Shown here in pieces: positions 27,347 through 35,620 of a DNA stretch of 64,000 bases. The translations under genes were made by a program, and so were the position numbers. The notes below the pieces were generated by a model that was given only the letters and a program-made list of their open reading frames with translations, did no database searches and was not told the origin of the DNA. Within the stretch, counting starts at the first letter, position 1, and every line of letters begins with the position of its first letter. The stretch comes from Clostridia bacterium (GTDB lineage Bacteria; Bacillota; Clostridia; Oscillospirales; CAG-272), in the NCBI GenBank assembly GCA_017453365.1, contig JAFTKH010000017.1, forward strand, positions 51,510 to 115,509, written 5' to 3'.

Positions 27347-27608
27347 CGAGTATACCCGCGCGCTTAAGCGACTCCAAAAAAGCGGATATATCGGCGCTCG
27401 CCTGCTCGCGCGTCACGTCATACTCGTCAAGCATAAGCGAAAGAAGCTCCTCCTCCGTTCGCGACGACTCGGTAAGCTTATGCCATAGGAATGCACCTGT
27501 AGAATTCAATCTGACAAGGGCGTGAAACTCATCTGCCATTTTTCCCGTTGCGACTGCAAGATAAGATGCTCCGACCTTCTCTATAACGAAACCTTCCTTT
27601 ATTTTCAT
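27339..27608 (-). CDS. PqqD-family protein (peptide-recognition-like domain)
   Basis: The 89-residue protein matches the PqqD fold: strands EGFVIEKVGASYLAVAT and LVRLNSTGAFLWHKLTE, then helices with LLSLMLDEYDVTREQASADISAFLESLKRAGIL. PqqD domains (RRE) bind leader peptides of ribosomally made modified peptides. ATG 27608 is used because AAAAGGAG lies six bases upstream; the upstream in-frame extension would lie ahead of this site. It is co-translated with the S26B-like gene. No radical SAM maturase or precursor peptide is adjacent. Confidence 0.82.
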   Translation of the reverse strand: MKIKEGFVIEKVGASYLAVATGKMADEFHALVRLNSTGAFLWHKLTESSRTEEELLSLMLDEYDVTREQASADISAFLESLKRAGILDA

Positions 27609-27729
27609 AGGAACTCCTTTTGTTTTTTCTTCCATTTTATCACAAGTTTCGCAGCTTTGCAACCCGCAAATTAAAAAAATATTTTCGCTCCCTTCCCTAA
27701 ATCGACCGTAATTACAACCGAAGCTATGT

Positions 27730-27776
27730 TAATATTATAGCACGAATAGTTTGTTTCACATATAATGTAACAAAAA
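27730..27776. promoter_or_regulatory. Divergent promoters, PqqD-like operon and LysM gene
   Basis: Within GCTATGTTAATATTATAGCAC the minus strand reads TGCTATAAT, an extended -10 for the PqqD-like operon about 120 bases from its start. On the plus strand CATATAATG just downstream can serve the LysM gene. No good -35 boxes are visible. Confidence 0.45.
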
Positions 27777-27799
27777 AGAAAGGTGAGGTTTTAGCACTT

Positions 27800-28960
27800 T
27801 TGGAAATTTACAGAACCGAGAAAAACGAAACGCTCTATGACGTTGCAAATAGGTTTACGGCATCACCCGTCAAGCTCGCCATAGATAATGAGATAGAAAA
27901 TCCCAGAAGGCTCGCCGAGGGTCGGGAGCTGCTCATCCAAATGCCGACACGCACCTATATTGCAAAAAGAGGCGACACACTCGAGAGAATAGCTCTGCGC
28001 TTCGGTGTCGATGAGGAGCGGCTTAAGGCACAGAATACAGAGCTGAGCGGTGGGGGACTGTATCAGGGGCAGCCTCTCTACATAAAAACCTCCTCCCCCA
28101 TATACGGAATGGGAGCGGCTAACGGATATCTGTTCGCAGGGTACACCTACGATAATCTGATGCGGGCTATGCCGTATTTAAACTACGTAACGGTATGCTG
28201 TGCCGTATCCGAGGGCGGACGAATGACGATGCTCTTCGATGACACCGAAGCCCTGACAGAGGCGAAGAGATACGGTAAAATACCCCTGCTCCGCATTTAT
28301 GCGAAGGATAGGCCGAGAAGTATTGACAGTGATTTTCTCGACAGTGCGGTAATTCTCGCTAAAGGGCGAGGCTACGAGGGCATCACTCTCGGCGGAACGG
28401 CTATCAGCCCTGCCGACGGACTCGAGATAAGGCAGAGGCTGATGCTACACGACCTTCTTTTATTCGTCGAGCGCGAGCTCGACGTGAATACGCCATGCAC
28501 CGATTATGCAGACGGCACTGTTCTGACCTACGACAAGCTGCATCTTTCCGACATTCCGAGCTTTGCTGACGGAGAGGAGCGCGCGTTACGGAGTTATGCC
28601 GACAGATGCACTGTGGATACGGCATTTCTCGAGCTCTCGCCCTTCGCTCTTGCCGGTGACAAGTATGTTGAGAAATCCCGCGCGTACTCGGTGGCCGACA
28701 GAAATCACGGAAGCTTCAACTACGATCCTGTGACAAAGCTTCTTACGGGGACGATAGGAAGGGGACGCCGTGAGCGTCCGCTTATCTCGGAGAGCCTTGA
28801 AAATACGAAATCCAAGCTCGAGCTTATCGGCGAGCTTGGATTTATGGGAATAGCCTTCGATATTATGAGAGCTCCGCTAAACGAGCTTTTGATTTTCTCG
28901 AATATGTTCAAAACGCATCCGAGTACAAGACGCGGCCCTATATGCAATCCGCCAAACTGA
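27800..28960 (+). CDS. LysM protein with GH18-like barrel (SleL/YaaH-like), active site altered
   Basis: The 386-residue protein begins at TTG 27800 after GGTGAGG (spacing about ten bases). Residues 1-50 and 51-98 are two LysM peptidoglycan-binding domains (RTEKNETLYDVANRF; YIAKRGDTLERIALRF). The rest resembles the GH18 barrel of the spore cortex lytic enzymes SleL/YaaH (NGYLFAGYTYDNLMRAMPYLNYV, GFMGIAFDIMRAP). The strand that should carry the catalytic DxxDxDxE reads YEGITLGGTAIS, with no catalytic Glu, so it may bind rather than cut. No signal peptide is present, as in spore-coat proteins made in the mother cell. Confidence 0.72.
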   Translation: MEIYRTEKNETLYDVANRFTASPVKLAIDNEIENPRRLAEGRELLIQMPTRTYIAKRGDTLERIALRFGVDEERLKAQNTELSGGGLYQGQPLYIKTSSPIYGMGAANGYLFAGYTYDNLMRAMPYLNYVTVCCAVSEGGRMTMLFDDTEALTEAKRYGKIPLLRIYAKDRPRSIDSDFLDSAVILAKGRGYEGITLGGTAISPADGLEIRQRLMLHDLLLFVERELDVNTPCTDYADGTVLTYDKLHLSDIPSFADGEERALRSYADRCTVDTAFLELSPFALAGDKYVEKSRAYSVADRNHGSFNYDPVTKLLTGTIGRGRRERPLISESLENTKSKLELIGELGFMGIAFDIMRAPLNELLIFSNMFKTHPSTRRGPICNPPN

Positions 28961-28966
28961 CGGAGC

Positions 28967-29587
28967 TTATTTACCTATATAGGTTCTGACCTTAAGGGTG
29001 ACACCCGCCATCTCGGCAATTTTCTCACACTCGCGAAGCTCCCCGTCAGTGAGGGTTTCGCGAACCACGGAGAAAACGACGTTATGTACATATTTATTTA
29101 CATTTTTAGCAAAGGAAATCAGGGCCTCGTGTGCGGATAAACCGTACACGGGGTGGCACATCTCGTTATATTTTTCTGCGGACGGTGTATTTAAGCTTAC
29201 CGATACCGTATCGAACGCTCCCCCGTATAGCGGAGCGGTATCAAATCCGAATATAAGGTCGGAGTGTCCGTTCGTATTTATCCGTATGGGCAGCTCGGGG
29301 TATCTCTCCTTAACGTGAAGAGCCACCGCGCGAACGTCATACAGCCTCACAGACGGCTCTCCGTAGCCGCAGAAAACAAGCTCCTCATATGAGGATGGGT
29401 CTGCGGCTGTAATGCTCTCGAGCGTCTGTGCGACAGTAGGCTCCGCGATGAGCCAAAGAGAGTCGGAGCCGTACGCTCCTTCTCCGTTATTTCTGATACA
29501 GAAGTCGCATCTGTTCGTACATCTGTTCGTCATATTTACGTAAAGTCCCCGACCTACTCGATAGGTAACGGTCATAGCACGCTTCAT
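28967..29587 (-). CDS. TatD-associated radical SAM protein
   Basis: The 206-residue protein has the radical SAM cluster motif NRCTNRCDFCIRN (CxxxCxxC), a GYGEP segment and INTNGHSD, in a short barrel with no added C-terminal domain. A TatD-linked radical SAM family of this kind is recognised (TIGR04038, from memory), with no known substrate. Its start overlaps the tatD-like stop by four bases (ATGA), and metG precedes that. A role in quality control of RNA, DNA or peptide ends is speculation. Confidence 0.82.
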   Translation of the reverse strand: MKRAMTVTYRVGRGLYVNMTNRCTNRCDFCIRNNGEGAYGSDSLWLIAEPTVAQTLESITAADPSSYEELVFCGYGEPSVRLYDVRAVALHVKERYPELPIRINTNGHSDLIFGFDTAPLYGGAFDTVSVSLNTPSAEKYNEMCHPVYGLSAHEALISFAKNVNKYVHNVVFSVVRETLTDGELRECEKIAEMAGVTLKVRTYIGK

Positions 29588-30369
29588 ATACCGAAAAATC
29601 TCCTGGCATTATTTTCTGTGAGGCTCGCGCACTCCTCCTCTGTGATATCGAGAAGCTCTGCAAGCTTCGCGTTTGTATAAACTAAATTTCCCGAGTGATT
29701 GAGCGTTCCGCGCTTCGGGTGCGGTGCGAGATACGGGCAATCGGTTTCAATGAGTATTCTCTCACGGGGGAGTATTGCGGCGACCTCCCTCGGACGGCGC
29801 GCGTTCGTGAAGGTCAGCGTTCCCGAGAAGGATATCATATAACCGAGTGACACGAGCTCCTCCGCCATTTCGCACGAGCCCGAAAAGCTGTGAAGCACGC
29901 CCCTGACCGACGGGAAGCGGCGTATCACGTCCATCACGTCTCCATGAGCCTCCCTGTCGTGAATAACGACGGGGATATTCATTTTCTCCGCCAGCCTCAT
30001 CTGACGGATAAAATACTCCGCCTGCTTCGCTTTATCGGTACCGTCGTAGTGGTAGTCGAGTCCGATTTCACCGAGCGCCACGCATTTCGACGCGGGGTCG
30101 CGTATGAGAGCTTCTATATCGCGGAGCTCATCATCGATATCAGATAGAAATCGGGTATCTGACGGGTGTATACCTATTGCGGTATACATATTCCCGTGCT
30201 TTTCAGCCTGCGCTATGGCGAGGCGCGAGGTTTCGGGCGAGGTGCCTACGTTGACGATATAGGAAACGCTGTCTTCAAGAAGAGCGTCGATAAAGCTATC
30301 GACGCTCTTCCCTATTTCGTCAGCAAATCTCTCATCGTAATAGTGAGCGTGACTGTCAAAATACTTCAT
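29584..30369 (-). CDS. TatD-family metal-dependent hydrolase
   Basis: The 261-residue protein has the TatD metal-site motifs FDSHAHYYDERF, GEIGLDYHYD, PVVIHDREAHGDV, GVLHSFSGS and ILIETDCPYLAP. TatD-type enzymes are Mg-dependent 3'-5' exonucleases or DNases; some act on D-aminoacyl-tRNA. Start ATG 30369 overlaps the metG stop (TGATG); the longer frame from 30390 lies inside metG. Co-translation with metG is common in Firmicutes. Confidence 0.93.
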   Translation of the reverse strand: MKYFDSHAHYYDERFADEIGKSVDSFIDALLEDSVSYIVNVGTSPETSRLAIAQAEKHGNMYTAIGIHPSDTRFLSDIDDELRDIEALIRDPASKCVALGEIGLDYHYDGTDKAKQAEYFIRQMRLAEKMNIPVVIHDREAHGDVMDVIRRFPSVRGVLHSFSGSCEMAEELVSLGYMISFSGTLTFTNARRPREVAAILPRERILIETDCPYLAPHPKRGTLNHSGNLVYTNAKLAELLDITEEECASLTENNARRFFGI

Positions 30370-32306
30370 CAGTGTATTCTGTCTCCGCACTTTGCATCCT
30401 TATCGAGGAAGACTACCTTCACGTCCTCGTCTCCCGAGGCGAGTATCATTCCGTAGCTATCGACACCGCAGAGCTTACAGGGCTTAAGGTTCGTGACAAG
30501 CGCTACCTTCTTTCCGACAAGCTCGTCGGGAGTATAATATTTCGCTATCCCCGACACGACCTGACGGTGCTCGTAGCCGAGGTCTACCTCCAGCTTCAAG
30601 AGCTTCTTCGCCTTCGGTATAGGCTCACAAGAAAGTATTTCCGCTACGCGGAGCTCAATCCTTCCGAAGGTATCTATGCCTATCTCCTCCTCGTGAGCGG
30701 GCTCGGCTGTCGCGGCTGCCGCTGCCTCTGCGGCCTTTCTCTTTTCCTCCATATCAAGGAGAAATTTCTTCTCATCGATACGGGCAAAGAGCGTTGATGC
30801 CTCACCGAGGGGGCGGCCCGACTCCAGCGCACCGAAGGCCAAGACGGTTTCGGCAGCAGACTTATCCGTGCCGAGCTGGCGCAATATATTCTCCGAGGTC
30901 GCGGGGATATAAGGAGCGAGAAGAACCGCTCCCACCCTTATTGTTTCAAGAAGATTATAGATGACGGTTGCAAGACGGGGCTTACCCTCCTCGCTCTTGG
31001 CAAGCACCCACGGCATGGTTTCGTCGATGTACTTATTCGCGCGACGCAGCATCGAGAATATTTCCTCGAGCGAGTCGGCTACGTGATACTCCGACATAAG
31101 CCTCCGTGAGTTGTCAATGCCTGCTCTGACCGCTGCTTTAAGCTCACTGTCAATGGGCTCCTCGGCACCGGGTGCAGGAACTATACCGTCAAAGTATTTT
31201 TTCGTCATAGCGTGGGTACGGCTGACGAGGTTACCGAGGTTATTGGCAAGGTCGTTATTGTAACGTGCGATAACGCTCTCGTAGGTTATCGAGCCGTCGG
31301 AATTATATGGCATCTCGGAGAGTGCGTAGTAGCGCACGCCGTCAACGCCGAATATCTCGGCAAGCTCGTCGGCATACACGACGTTTCCCTTCGATTTACT
31401 CATCTTATCGTTACCGAAATTGAACCACGGGTGGCCAAATACCTTCTTCGGCAGGGGAAGCTCCAATGCCATAAGGAATATCGGCCAATAAATTGTGTGG
31501 AAGCGCAGTATATCCTTACCGATGATATGAACGTCGGCAGGCCAATATTTTCTGAATTTTTCGCTCTGCTCCTCATAAGCGAGGTCGGGGTCGTAGCCGA
31601 GCGCGGTTATATAATTCGTAAGCGCATCGAGCCATACGTAGACTACGTGCTTATCGTCGAAATCAACGGGTATGCCCCATTTGAACGAGGTACGCGAAAC
31701 GCAGAGGTCCTGAAGACCGGCCTTAAGGAAATTATTGACCATTTCGCGCTTACGGCTCTCGGGCTCGATAAAGCCGGGATTATCCTCTATATGCTTCATC
31801 AGTCGGTCGACGTACTTGCTCATCTTAAAGAAATAGGCCTCTTCTCTCGCCTGTGCGACGGGACGTCCGCAATCGGGACATTTACCGCCCTCGACCTGCG
31901 TCGCAGTGAAGAAGGACTCACAGGGGGTACAGTACCAGCCCTCGTAGAAGCCCTTATATATATCGCCCTTGTCGTAAAATTTCTTGAATATCTTCGCAAC
32001 AGTACGCTCGTGGTAGTCGTCCGTGGTACGTATGAAATAATCGTAATCGACGTTCATTAAGTCCCAAATACCCTTTATTTCACCCGCTACCTTATCAACG
32101 TACTCCTTGGGAGTTATTCCCGCCTCCTTCGCGAGGTCCTCTATTTTCTGCCCGTGCTCGTCCGTACCCGTGCAAAGAAACACGTCGCGACCCTGCGAGC
32201 GCTGAAATCTCGCAAGTGCGTCGGTCATAATTATCTCGTAGGTGTTTCCGAAATGCGGCTTACGAGAAGCGTAGGCTATAGCTGTCGTTAAATAAAACTT
32301 GTCCAT
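30369..32306 (-). CDS. Methionyl-tRNA synthetase
   Basis: The 645-residue class I enzyme charges tRNA-Met. KPHFGNTYE replaces the HIGH box, KMSKSKGN is the second ATP site, and two zinc-finger-like Cys pairs (WYCTPCESF, CPDCGRP) sit in the connective domain. Residues about 540-645 form the C-terminal EMAP/Trbp111-like tRNA-binding and dimerisation domain (IELRVAEILSCEPIPKAKKL). CGGAGGA precedes ATG 32306. It leads the metG-tatD-radical SAM operon. Confidence 0.96.
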   Translation of the reverse strand: MDKFYLTTAIAYASRKPHFGNTYEIIMTDALARFQRSQGRDVFLCTGTDEHGQKIEDLAKEAGITPKEYVDKVAGEIKGIWDLMNVDYDYFIRTTDDYHERTVAKIFKKFYDKGDIYKGFYEGWYCTPCESFFTATQVEGGKCPDCGRPVAQAREEAYFFKMSKYVDRLMKHIEDNPGFIEPESRKREMVNNFLKAGLQDLCVSRTSFKWGIPVDFDDKHVVYVWLDALTNYITALGYDPDLAYEEQSEKFRKYWPADVHIIGKDILRFHTIYWPIFLMALELPLPKKVFGHPWFNFGNDKMSKSKGNVVYADELAEIFGVDGVRYYALSEMPYNSDGSITYESVIARYNNDLANNLGNLVSRTHAMTKKYFDGIVPAPGAEEPIDSELKAAVRAGIDNSRRLMSEYHVADSLEEIFSMLRRANKYIDETMPWVLAKSEEGKPRLATVIYNLLETIRVGAVLLAPYIPATSENILRQLGTDKSAAETVLAFGALESGRPLGEASTLFARIDEKKFLLDMEEKRKAAEAAAAATAEPAHEEEIGIDTFGRIELRVAEILSCEPIPKAKKLLKLEVDLGYEHRQVVSGIAKYYTPDELVGKKVALVTNLKPCKLCGVDSYGMILASGDEDVKVVFLDKDAKCGDRIH

Positions 32307-32392
32307 ATTTCCTCCGATAGGGGAGCGGCGCGTCTCTGAATTTCACGGCAAATGAGCCGCGATGCCGCGCACGCATAATTCTTCAATTTAGT

Positions 32393-32421
32393 ATTTTAAC
32401 ACAAATTTTATAAAAATACAA
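32393..32421 (-). promoter_or_regulatory. metG promoter
   Basis: Minus strand TTGTAT (32421-32416), 17 bases, TAAAAT (32398-32393). The leader of about 80 bases to the start codon shows a GC-rich hairpin region but no T-box motif. Confidence 0.6.
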
Positions 32422-32462
32422 TATTTTTCCAAAAAGTTTTTGGTGTAAAGCGCGATTACAGA

Positions 32463-32491
32463 TTGACATCGGGGAGTTTTTTTGATAAAAT
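32463..32491 (+). promoter_or_regulatory. holB promoter
   Basis: TTGACA (32463-32468), 17 bases, TAAAAT (32486-32491), 33 bases before ATG 32524. Confidence 0.75.
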
Positions 32492-32523
32492 AGTATGTGT
32501 AATTATGTCCGGGAGGAGCGATT

Positions 32524-33546
32524 ATGGAATTTTTCCCCGAGCTTATCGGTAACGGGAGCACCAAAAACAGAATAGGCTCGTCAATCCTCTCCGGAAGGAT
32601 ACCGCACGCGTTTCTCATCGACGGTGATGCGGGCTCGGGCAAAACGACGCTCGCACTCGGTATTGCTGCGGCGCTTAACTGCGAGGGTGGAAAAGACGTC
32701 CTGCCCTGCGGCGAGTGCGGAGTATGCAAAAGAATAAAGAGACGAGGCCACCCCGACGTGAAGCTTCTCGAAAAGAGCCGAGAGCGTGCGTCTATAGGTG
32801 TTTCGGAGGTGAAGGAGCTTCGAGCAGATATGTTCCTCTCCGCTACAGAGGCGAGATATAAGGTGTACATCATATCCGATGCAGACAAGCTGACGCCCGA
32901 GGCTCAAAACGCTCTGCTGATAGTGCTCGAGGAGCCGCCGCCCTCGGTGGTAATAATACTGCTTTGCGAGGGGACGGACAAAATCCTCACGACCGTAAAG
33001 AGCCGTACCCAATATATAGCTATGTCAAGATTCTCACGCTCGGAGCTCTCGACATACGTTGGAGCGATATCCGCCGAGGCAGAGAGGCTCATGCGACTCG
33101 ACCCCGAGAAATTCGACACCGTTATCGCAGAGTCGGGAGGAGTTATAGGACGCGCACTCGAGCTTATCGACCCGGAGAGGTCGCGCGAGGTAAAGGAAAG
33201 ACGTGACGACATACTCGCGGTGATTTCGGCAATATCGCCGAAGAGGAGCTATGCGGAGCTGCATTCGGCGTTCGTTTCCCTACCTACGAAGCGGCAGGAC
33301 ACGCTATCCGCGCTCGAGGAGCTGCTTCGAGCTCTTTCCGACATGATAAAGCATAAGCGTGCACCGGGGGCAGAGCCCGTATTCTTCCGTGATGCCGAGA
33401 GTATCGAAAATGCATGCGCCGAGATGTCGGAAAAGCATCTACTCGCGGTATACGAGCTCGTGCTCGCGACTCACGAGACTATAACAAAAAACGCCGGTAT
33501 TGCGGCGGCCCTTGCCAAGCTGGCATCGGAAATAAAGCTGATATAA
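32524..33546 (+). CDS. DNA polymerase III subunit delta'
   Basis: The 340-residue AAA+ protein is part of the clamp loader. DGDAGSGKTTLALG is the Walker A loop, CGECGVCKRIKRRGHPDV the zinc module, VLEEPPPSVVIILLCEG the sensor/Walker region, and TVKSRTQ the SRC-like motif. A helical C-terminal collar domain follows. GGGAGGA precedes ATG 32524. The ricT gene follows after 13 bases, as in other Firmicutes where holB and ricT are neighbours. Confidence 0.94.
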   Translation: MEFFPELIGNGSTKNRIGSSILSGRIPHAFLIDGDAGSGKTTLALGIAAALNCEGGKDVLPCGECGVCKRIKRRGHPDVKLLEKSRERASIGVSEVKELRADMFLSATEARYKVYIISDADKLTPEAQNALLIVLEEPPPSVVIILLCEGTDKILTTVKSRTQYIAMSRFSRSELSTYVGAISAEAERLMRLDPEKFDTVIAESGGVIGRALELIDPERSREVKERRDDILAVISAISPKRSYAELHSAFVSLPTKRQDTLSALEELLRALSDMIKHKRAPGAEPVFFRDAESIENACAEMSEKHLLAVYELVLATHETITKNAGIAAALAKLASEIKLI

Positions 33547-33559
33547 ACGGAGATACAAA

Positions 33560-34498
33560 ATGGCAGAACAAAAGCATAAGGACAGACGTGACAAGGATAC
33601 GGCACCCGCGGAGGATACCGTAGTCCTCACCCCCGGAGAGCCGGCGGAAATCGTCGGGATAAATTTCAGAGAGGCAGGAAAAATATATTATTTTTCGCCC
33701 TTGGATTTTAAGTTCTCGCTCGGTGACCGCGTAATAGTTACTACGTCACGCGGAGTTGAGATAGGCACGGTTAAGGTGCCGAATAAAAAGGTCGACCCGA
33801 AGGAGATAGTTTCTCCCCTTAAGCGCGTTATGCGCCCCGCAACCGAGGACGACCTCGCAAAGGACAGAGACAACAGGCAGGCGGAAATGGATGCCGCCGT
33901 AATATGCAAGAAAAAGATAGCTGCTCACGGGCTGGATATGAGCCTTGTTGCAGTGGAATACACCTTCGACCGTTCGAAGCTTCTCTTCTATTTCACGTGC
34001 GAATCGAGGGTTGATTTCCGCGAGCTGGTGAAGGATCTCGCATCTACCTTCCATACCCGTATTGAGCTTCGTCAGATAGGTATTCGCGACGAGGCGAAAA
34101 TAATGGGCGGCCTCGCTATATGCGGTAGAAAATACTGCTGCTCGGGCTTTCTTACCGATTTCGTACAGGTATCGATAAAGATGGCGAAGGAGCAGAACTT
34201 CTCCCTCAACTCCGCGAAGGTGTCGGGAGCGTGCGGCAGACTTATGTGCTGTCTCCGCTACGAGCACGAGGTATACGAGGAGGCCATAAAGAGGACGCCG
34301 CCGCAGGGCTCGCTCGTCAAGACTGCCGACGGTGAGGGCATGATAACCGAGATACGTCCGCTCGCCGAGGAGGTGCGTGTAAAGCTCAACGGAAACGATA
34401 AGGATGCACCGAAACTCTATAAGACGAAGGACATACGAGTAATACGCTACGGGAAGCGCCCGAAGGATGATGAGGATGACGACGGAGCGGCCGAATAA
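33560..34498 (+). CDS. PSP1-domain protein RicT (YaaT)
   Basis: The 312-residue protein has the PSP1 C-terminal domain (YTFDRSKLLFYFTCESRVDFRELVKDLA) and the Cys-rich segment GRKYCCSGFL...GACGRLMCCLRYEHEVYEE typical of RicT. RicT works with RicA and RicF, carries iron-sulfur clusters, assists RNase Y processing and affects Spo0A activation. The N-terminal 40 residues are charged and variable. Neither ricA nor ricF is in the window. Confidence 0.93.
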   Translation: MAEQKHKDRRDKDTAPAEDTVVLTPGEPAEIVGINFREAGKIYYFSPLDFKFSLGDRVIVTTSRGVEIGTVKVPNKKVDPKEIVSPLKRVMRPATEDDLAKDRDNRQAEMDAAVICKKKIAAHGLDMSLVAVEYTFDRSKLLFYFTCESRVDFRELVKDLASTFHTRIELRQIGIRDEAKIMGGLAICGRKYCCSGFLTDFVQVSIKMAKEQNFSLNSAKVSGACGRLMCCLRYEHEVYEEAIKRTPPQGSLVKTADGEGMITEIRPLAEEVRVKLNGNDKDAPKLYKTKDIRVIRYGKRPKDDEDDDGAAE

Positions 34499-34543
34499 TT
34501 CCCTCTTCTCGTGGGACTAAAACGACAAATTTCAAATTTACTC

Positions 34544-34571
34544 TTGATTTTTCAAAAAACTATGCTACAAT
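34544..34571 (+). promoter_or_regulatory. Ferredoxin promoter
   Basis: TTGATT (34544-34549), 16 bases, TACAAT (34566-34571), 33 bases before ATG 34605. Confidence 0.65.
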
Positions 34572-34604
34572 ATATGTAGCACATAAAAACGGAGGTATAA
34601 GACT

Positions 34605-34775
34605 ATGGCATACAAGATTTCCGATGAGTGCATCTCTTGCGGCGCATGCGCTGACGCATGCCCCACCGGTTGCATTTCCGAGGGTGACGGCAAGTATGTT
34701 ATCAACGCTGATGAGTGCATCAGCTGCGGTAGCTGTGCAGATGCTTGCCCTGTAGGAGCACCTGCAGAGGAGTAA
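34605..34775 (+). CDS. 2[4Fe-4S] ferredoxin
   Basis: This 56-residue clostridial-type ferredoxin is a low-potential electron carrier. Two near-identical halves each carry a CISCGxCADACP motif (Cys-x2-Cys-x2-Cys-x3-Cys), giving eight cluster cysteines. ACGGAGGT lies nine bases before ATG 34605. The gene is monocistronic, with its own promoter and terminator. Confidence 0.96.
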   Translation: MAYKISDECISCGACADACPTGCISEGDGKYVINADECISCGSCADACPVGAPAEE

Positions 34776-34799
34776 TAGGTTTATCCGCAAGGACAAACG

Positions 34800-34840
34800 G
34801 ACCGCGTCATCGGCATATCCCGAGGACGCGGTTTCTTCTT
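34800..34840 (+). terminator. Ferredoxin terminator
   Basis: ACCGCGTC (34801-34808) pairs with GACGCGGT (34825-34832), with extra pairing inside, followed by TTCTTCTTAA. Confidence 0.7.
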
Positions 34841-34861
34841 AATATTATATAAGGGGACTGT

Positions 34862-35620
34862 ATGAAGCTTAAAGACGGCGAGAGAGTGGACGTTGTAAAC
34901 GACAGGCTCTCTCTTATACAAAACAAGGAAGGTCTTACCTTCGGGACTGATGCACTGCTCCTCGCGGGGTATATTTCGGGCAGCTTCTCCCGCGCGCTCG
35001 AGCTCGGGTCGGGGTCGGGCATTATTTCTATGCTTCTTCTCGCTAGAGACAAGGCTATGCACGTCGATGCGCTCGAGGTGCAAGGGAGCTACGCAGAGCT
35101 GACGGAGAGAAACGCCGAATACAATTCCCTCTCGGACAGGCTTACGGCGATACACACGGATATAAGAGAATACAAAGCGGCGGCCGAATACGACTGTGTT
35201 TTCACTAACCCACCGTATATGAAGGCCACGTCCGGAAAAATGAACGGGAGCAGCATGAAGGCGATAGCCCGTCACGAGCTCTCGGGAGATATATACGATT
35301 TCTGCTCCTCTGCTTCGAGGCTATTAAAATTCGGCGGAAGCTTCTTTGCAGTATACCGTCCCGACAGGCTCACCGACCTCATCGATGCTATGCGAGCATC
35401 GAAGACAGAGCCGAAGCGAATGACCTTTGTTCACGCCGATACGTTATCGTCTCCGTCTATGGTGCTCGTCGAGGGCAGGCGCGGTGGCAGGTGCGGACTC
35501 AAGCTCACGCGCCCCTTGATAATATACACCGACGGGGGCCACGGCGAATACACCGATGATATGAATTACATAATGGAAACGGGTAATTTTCCCGAGGATT
35601 TCAGGATAAAAAATGGATAA
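34862..35620 (+). CDS. TrmN6-like tRNA (adenine-N6)-methyltransferase
   Basis: The 252-residue protein is an S-adenosylmethionine-dependent enzyme of the YfiC/TrmN6 family. FGTDALLLAGYI, ALELGSGSGIISMLLLA (SAM loop) and VFTNPPYMKA (NPPY catalytic motif) are present. In Escherichia coli the family methylates A37 of tRNA-Val; the tRNA here is not known. GGGGACTGT precedes ATG 34862. It overlaps rsmI by eight bases, so the two modification genes are co-translated, a common pairing in Firmicutes. Confidence 0.88.
   Translation: MKLKDGERVDVVNDRLSLIQNKEGLTFGTDALLLAGYISGSFSRALELGSGSGIISMLLLARDKAMHVDALEVQGSYAELTERNAEYNSLSDRLTAIHTDIREYKAAAEYDCVFTNPPYMKATSGKMNGSSMKAIARHELSGDIYDFCSSASRLLKFGGSFFAVYRPDRLTDLIDAMRASKTEPKRMTFVHADTLSSPSMVLVEGRRGGRCGLKLTRPLIIYTDGGHGEYTDDMNYIMETGNFPEDFRIKNG

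Noticed and set aside
26897-29587. A complete modified-peptide (RiPP) gene cluster formed by PqqD-like, S26B and radical SAM genes
   Set aside because: The radical SAM gene belongs to the metG-tatD operon, a LysM gene lies between, and no precursor peptide is visible.
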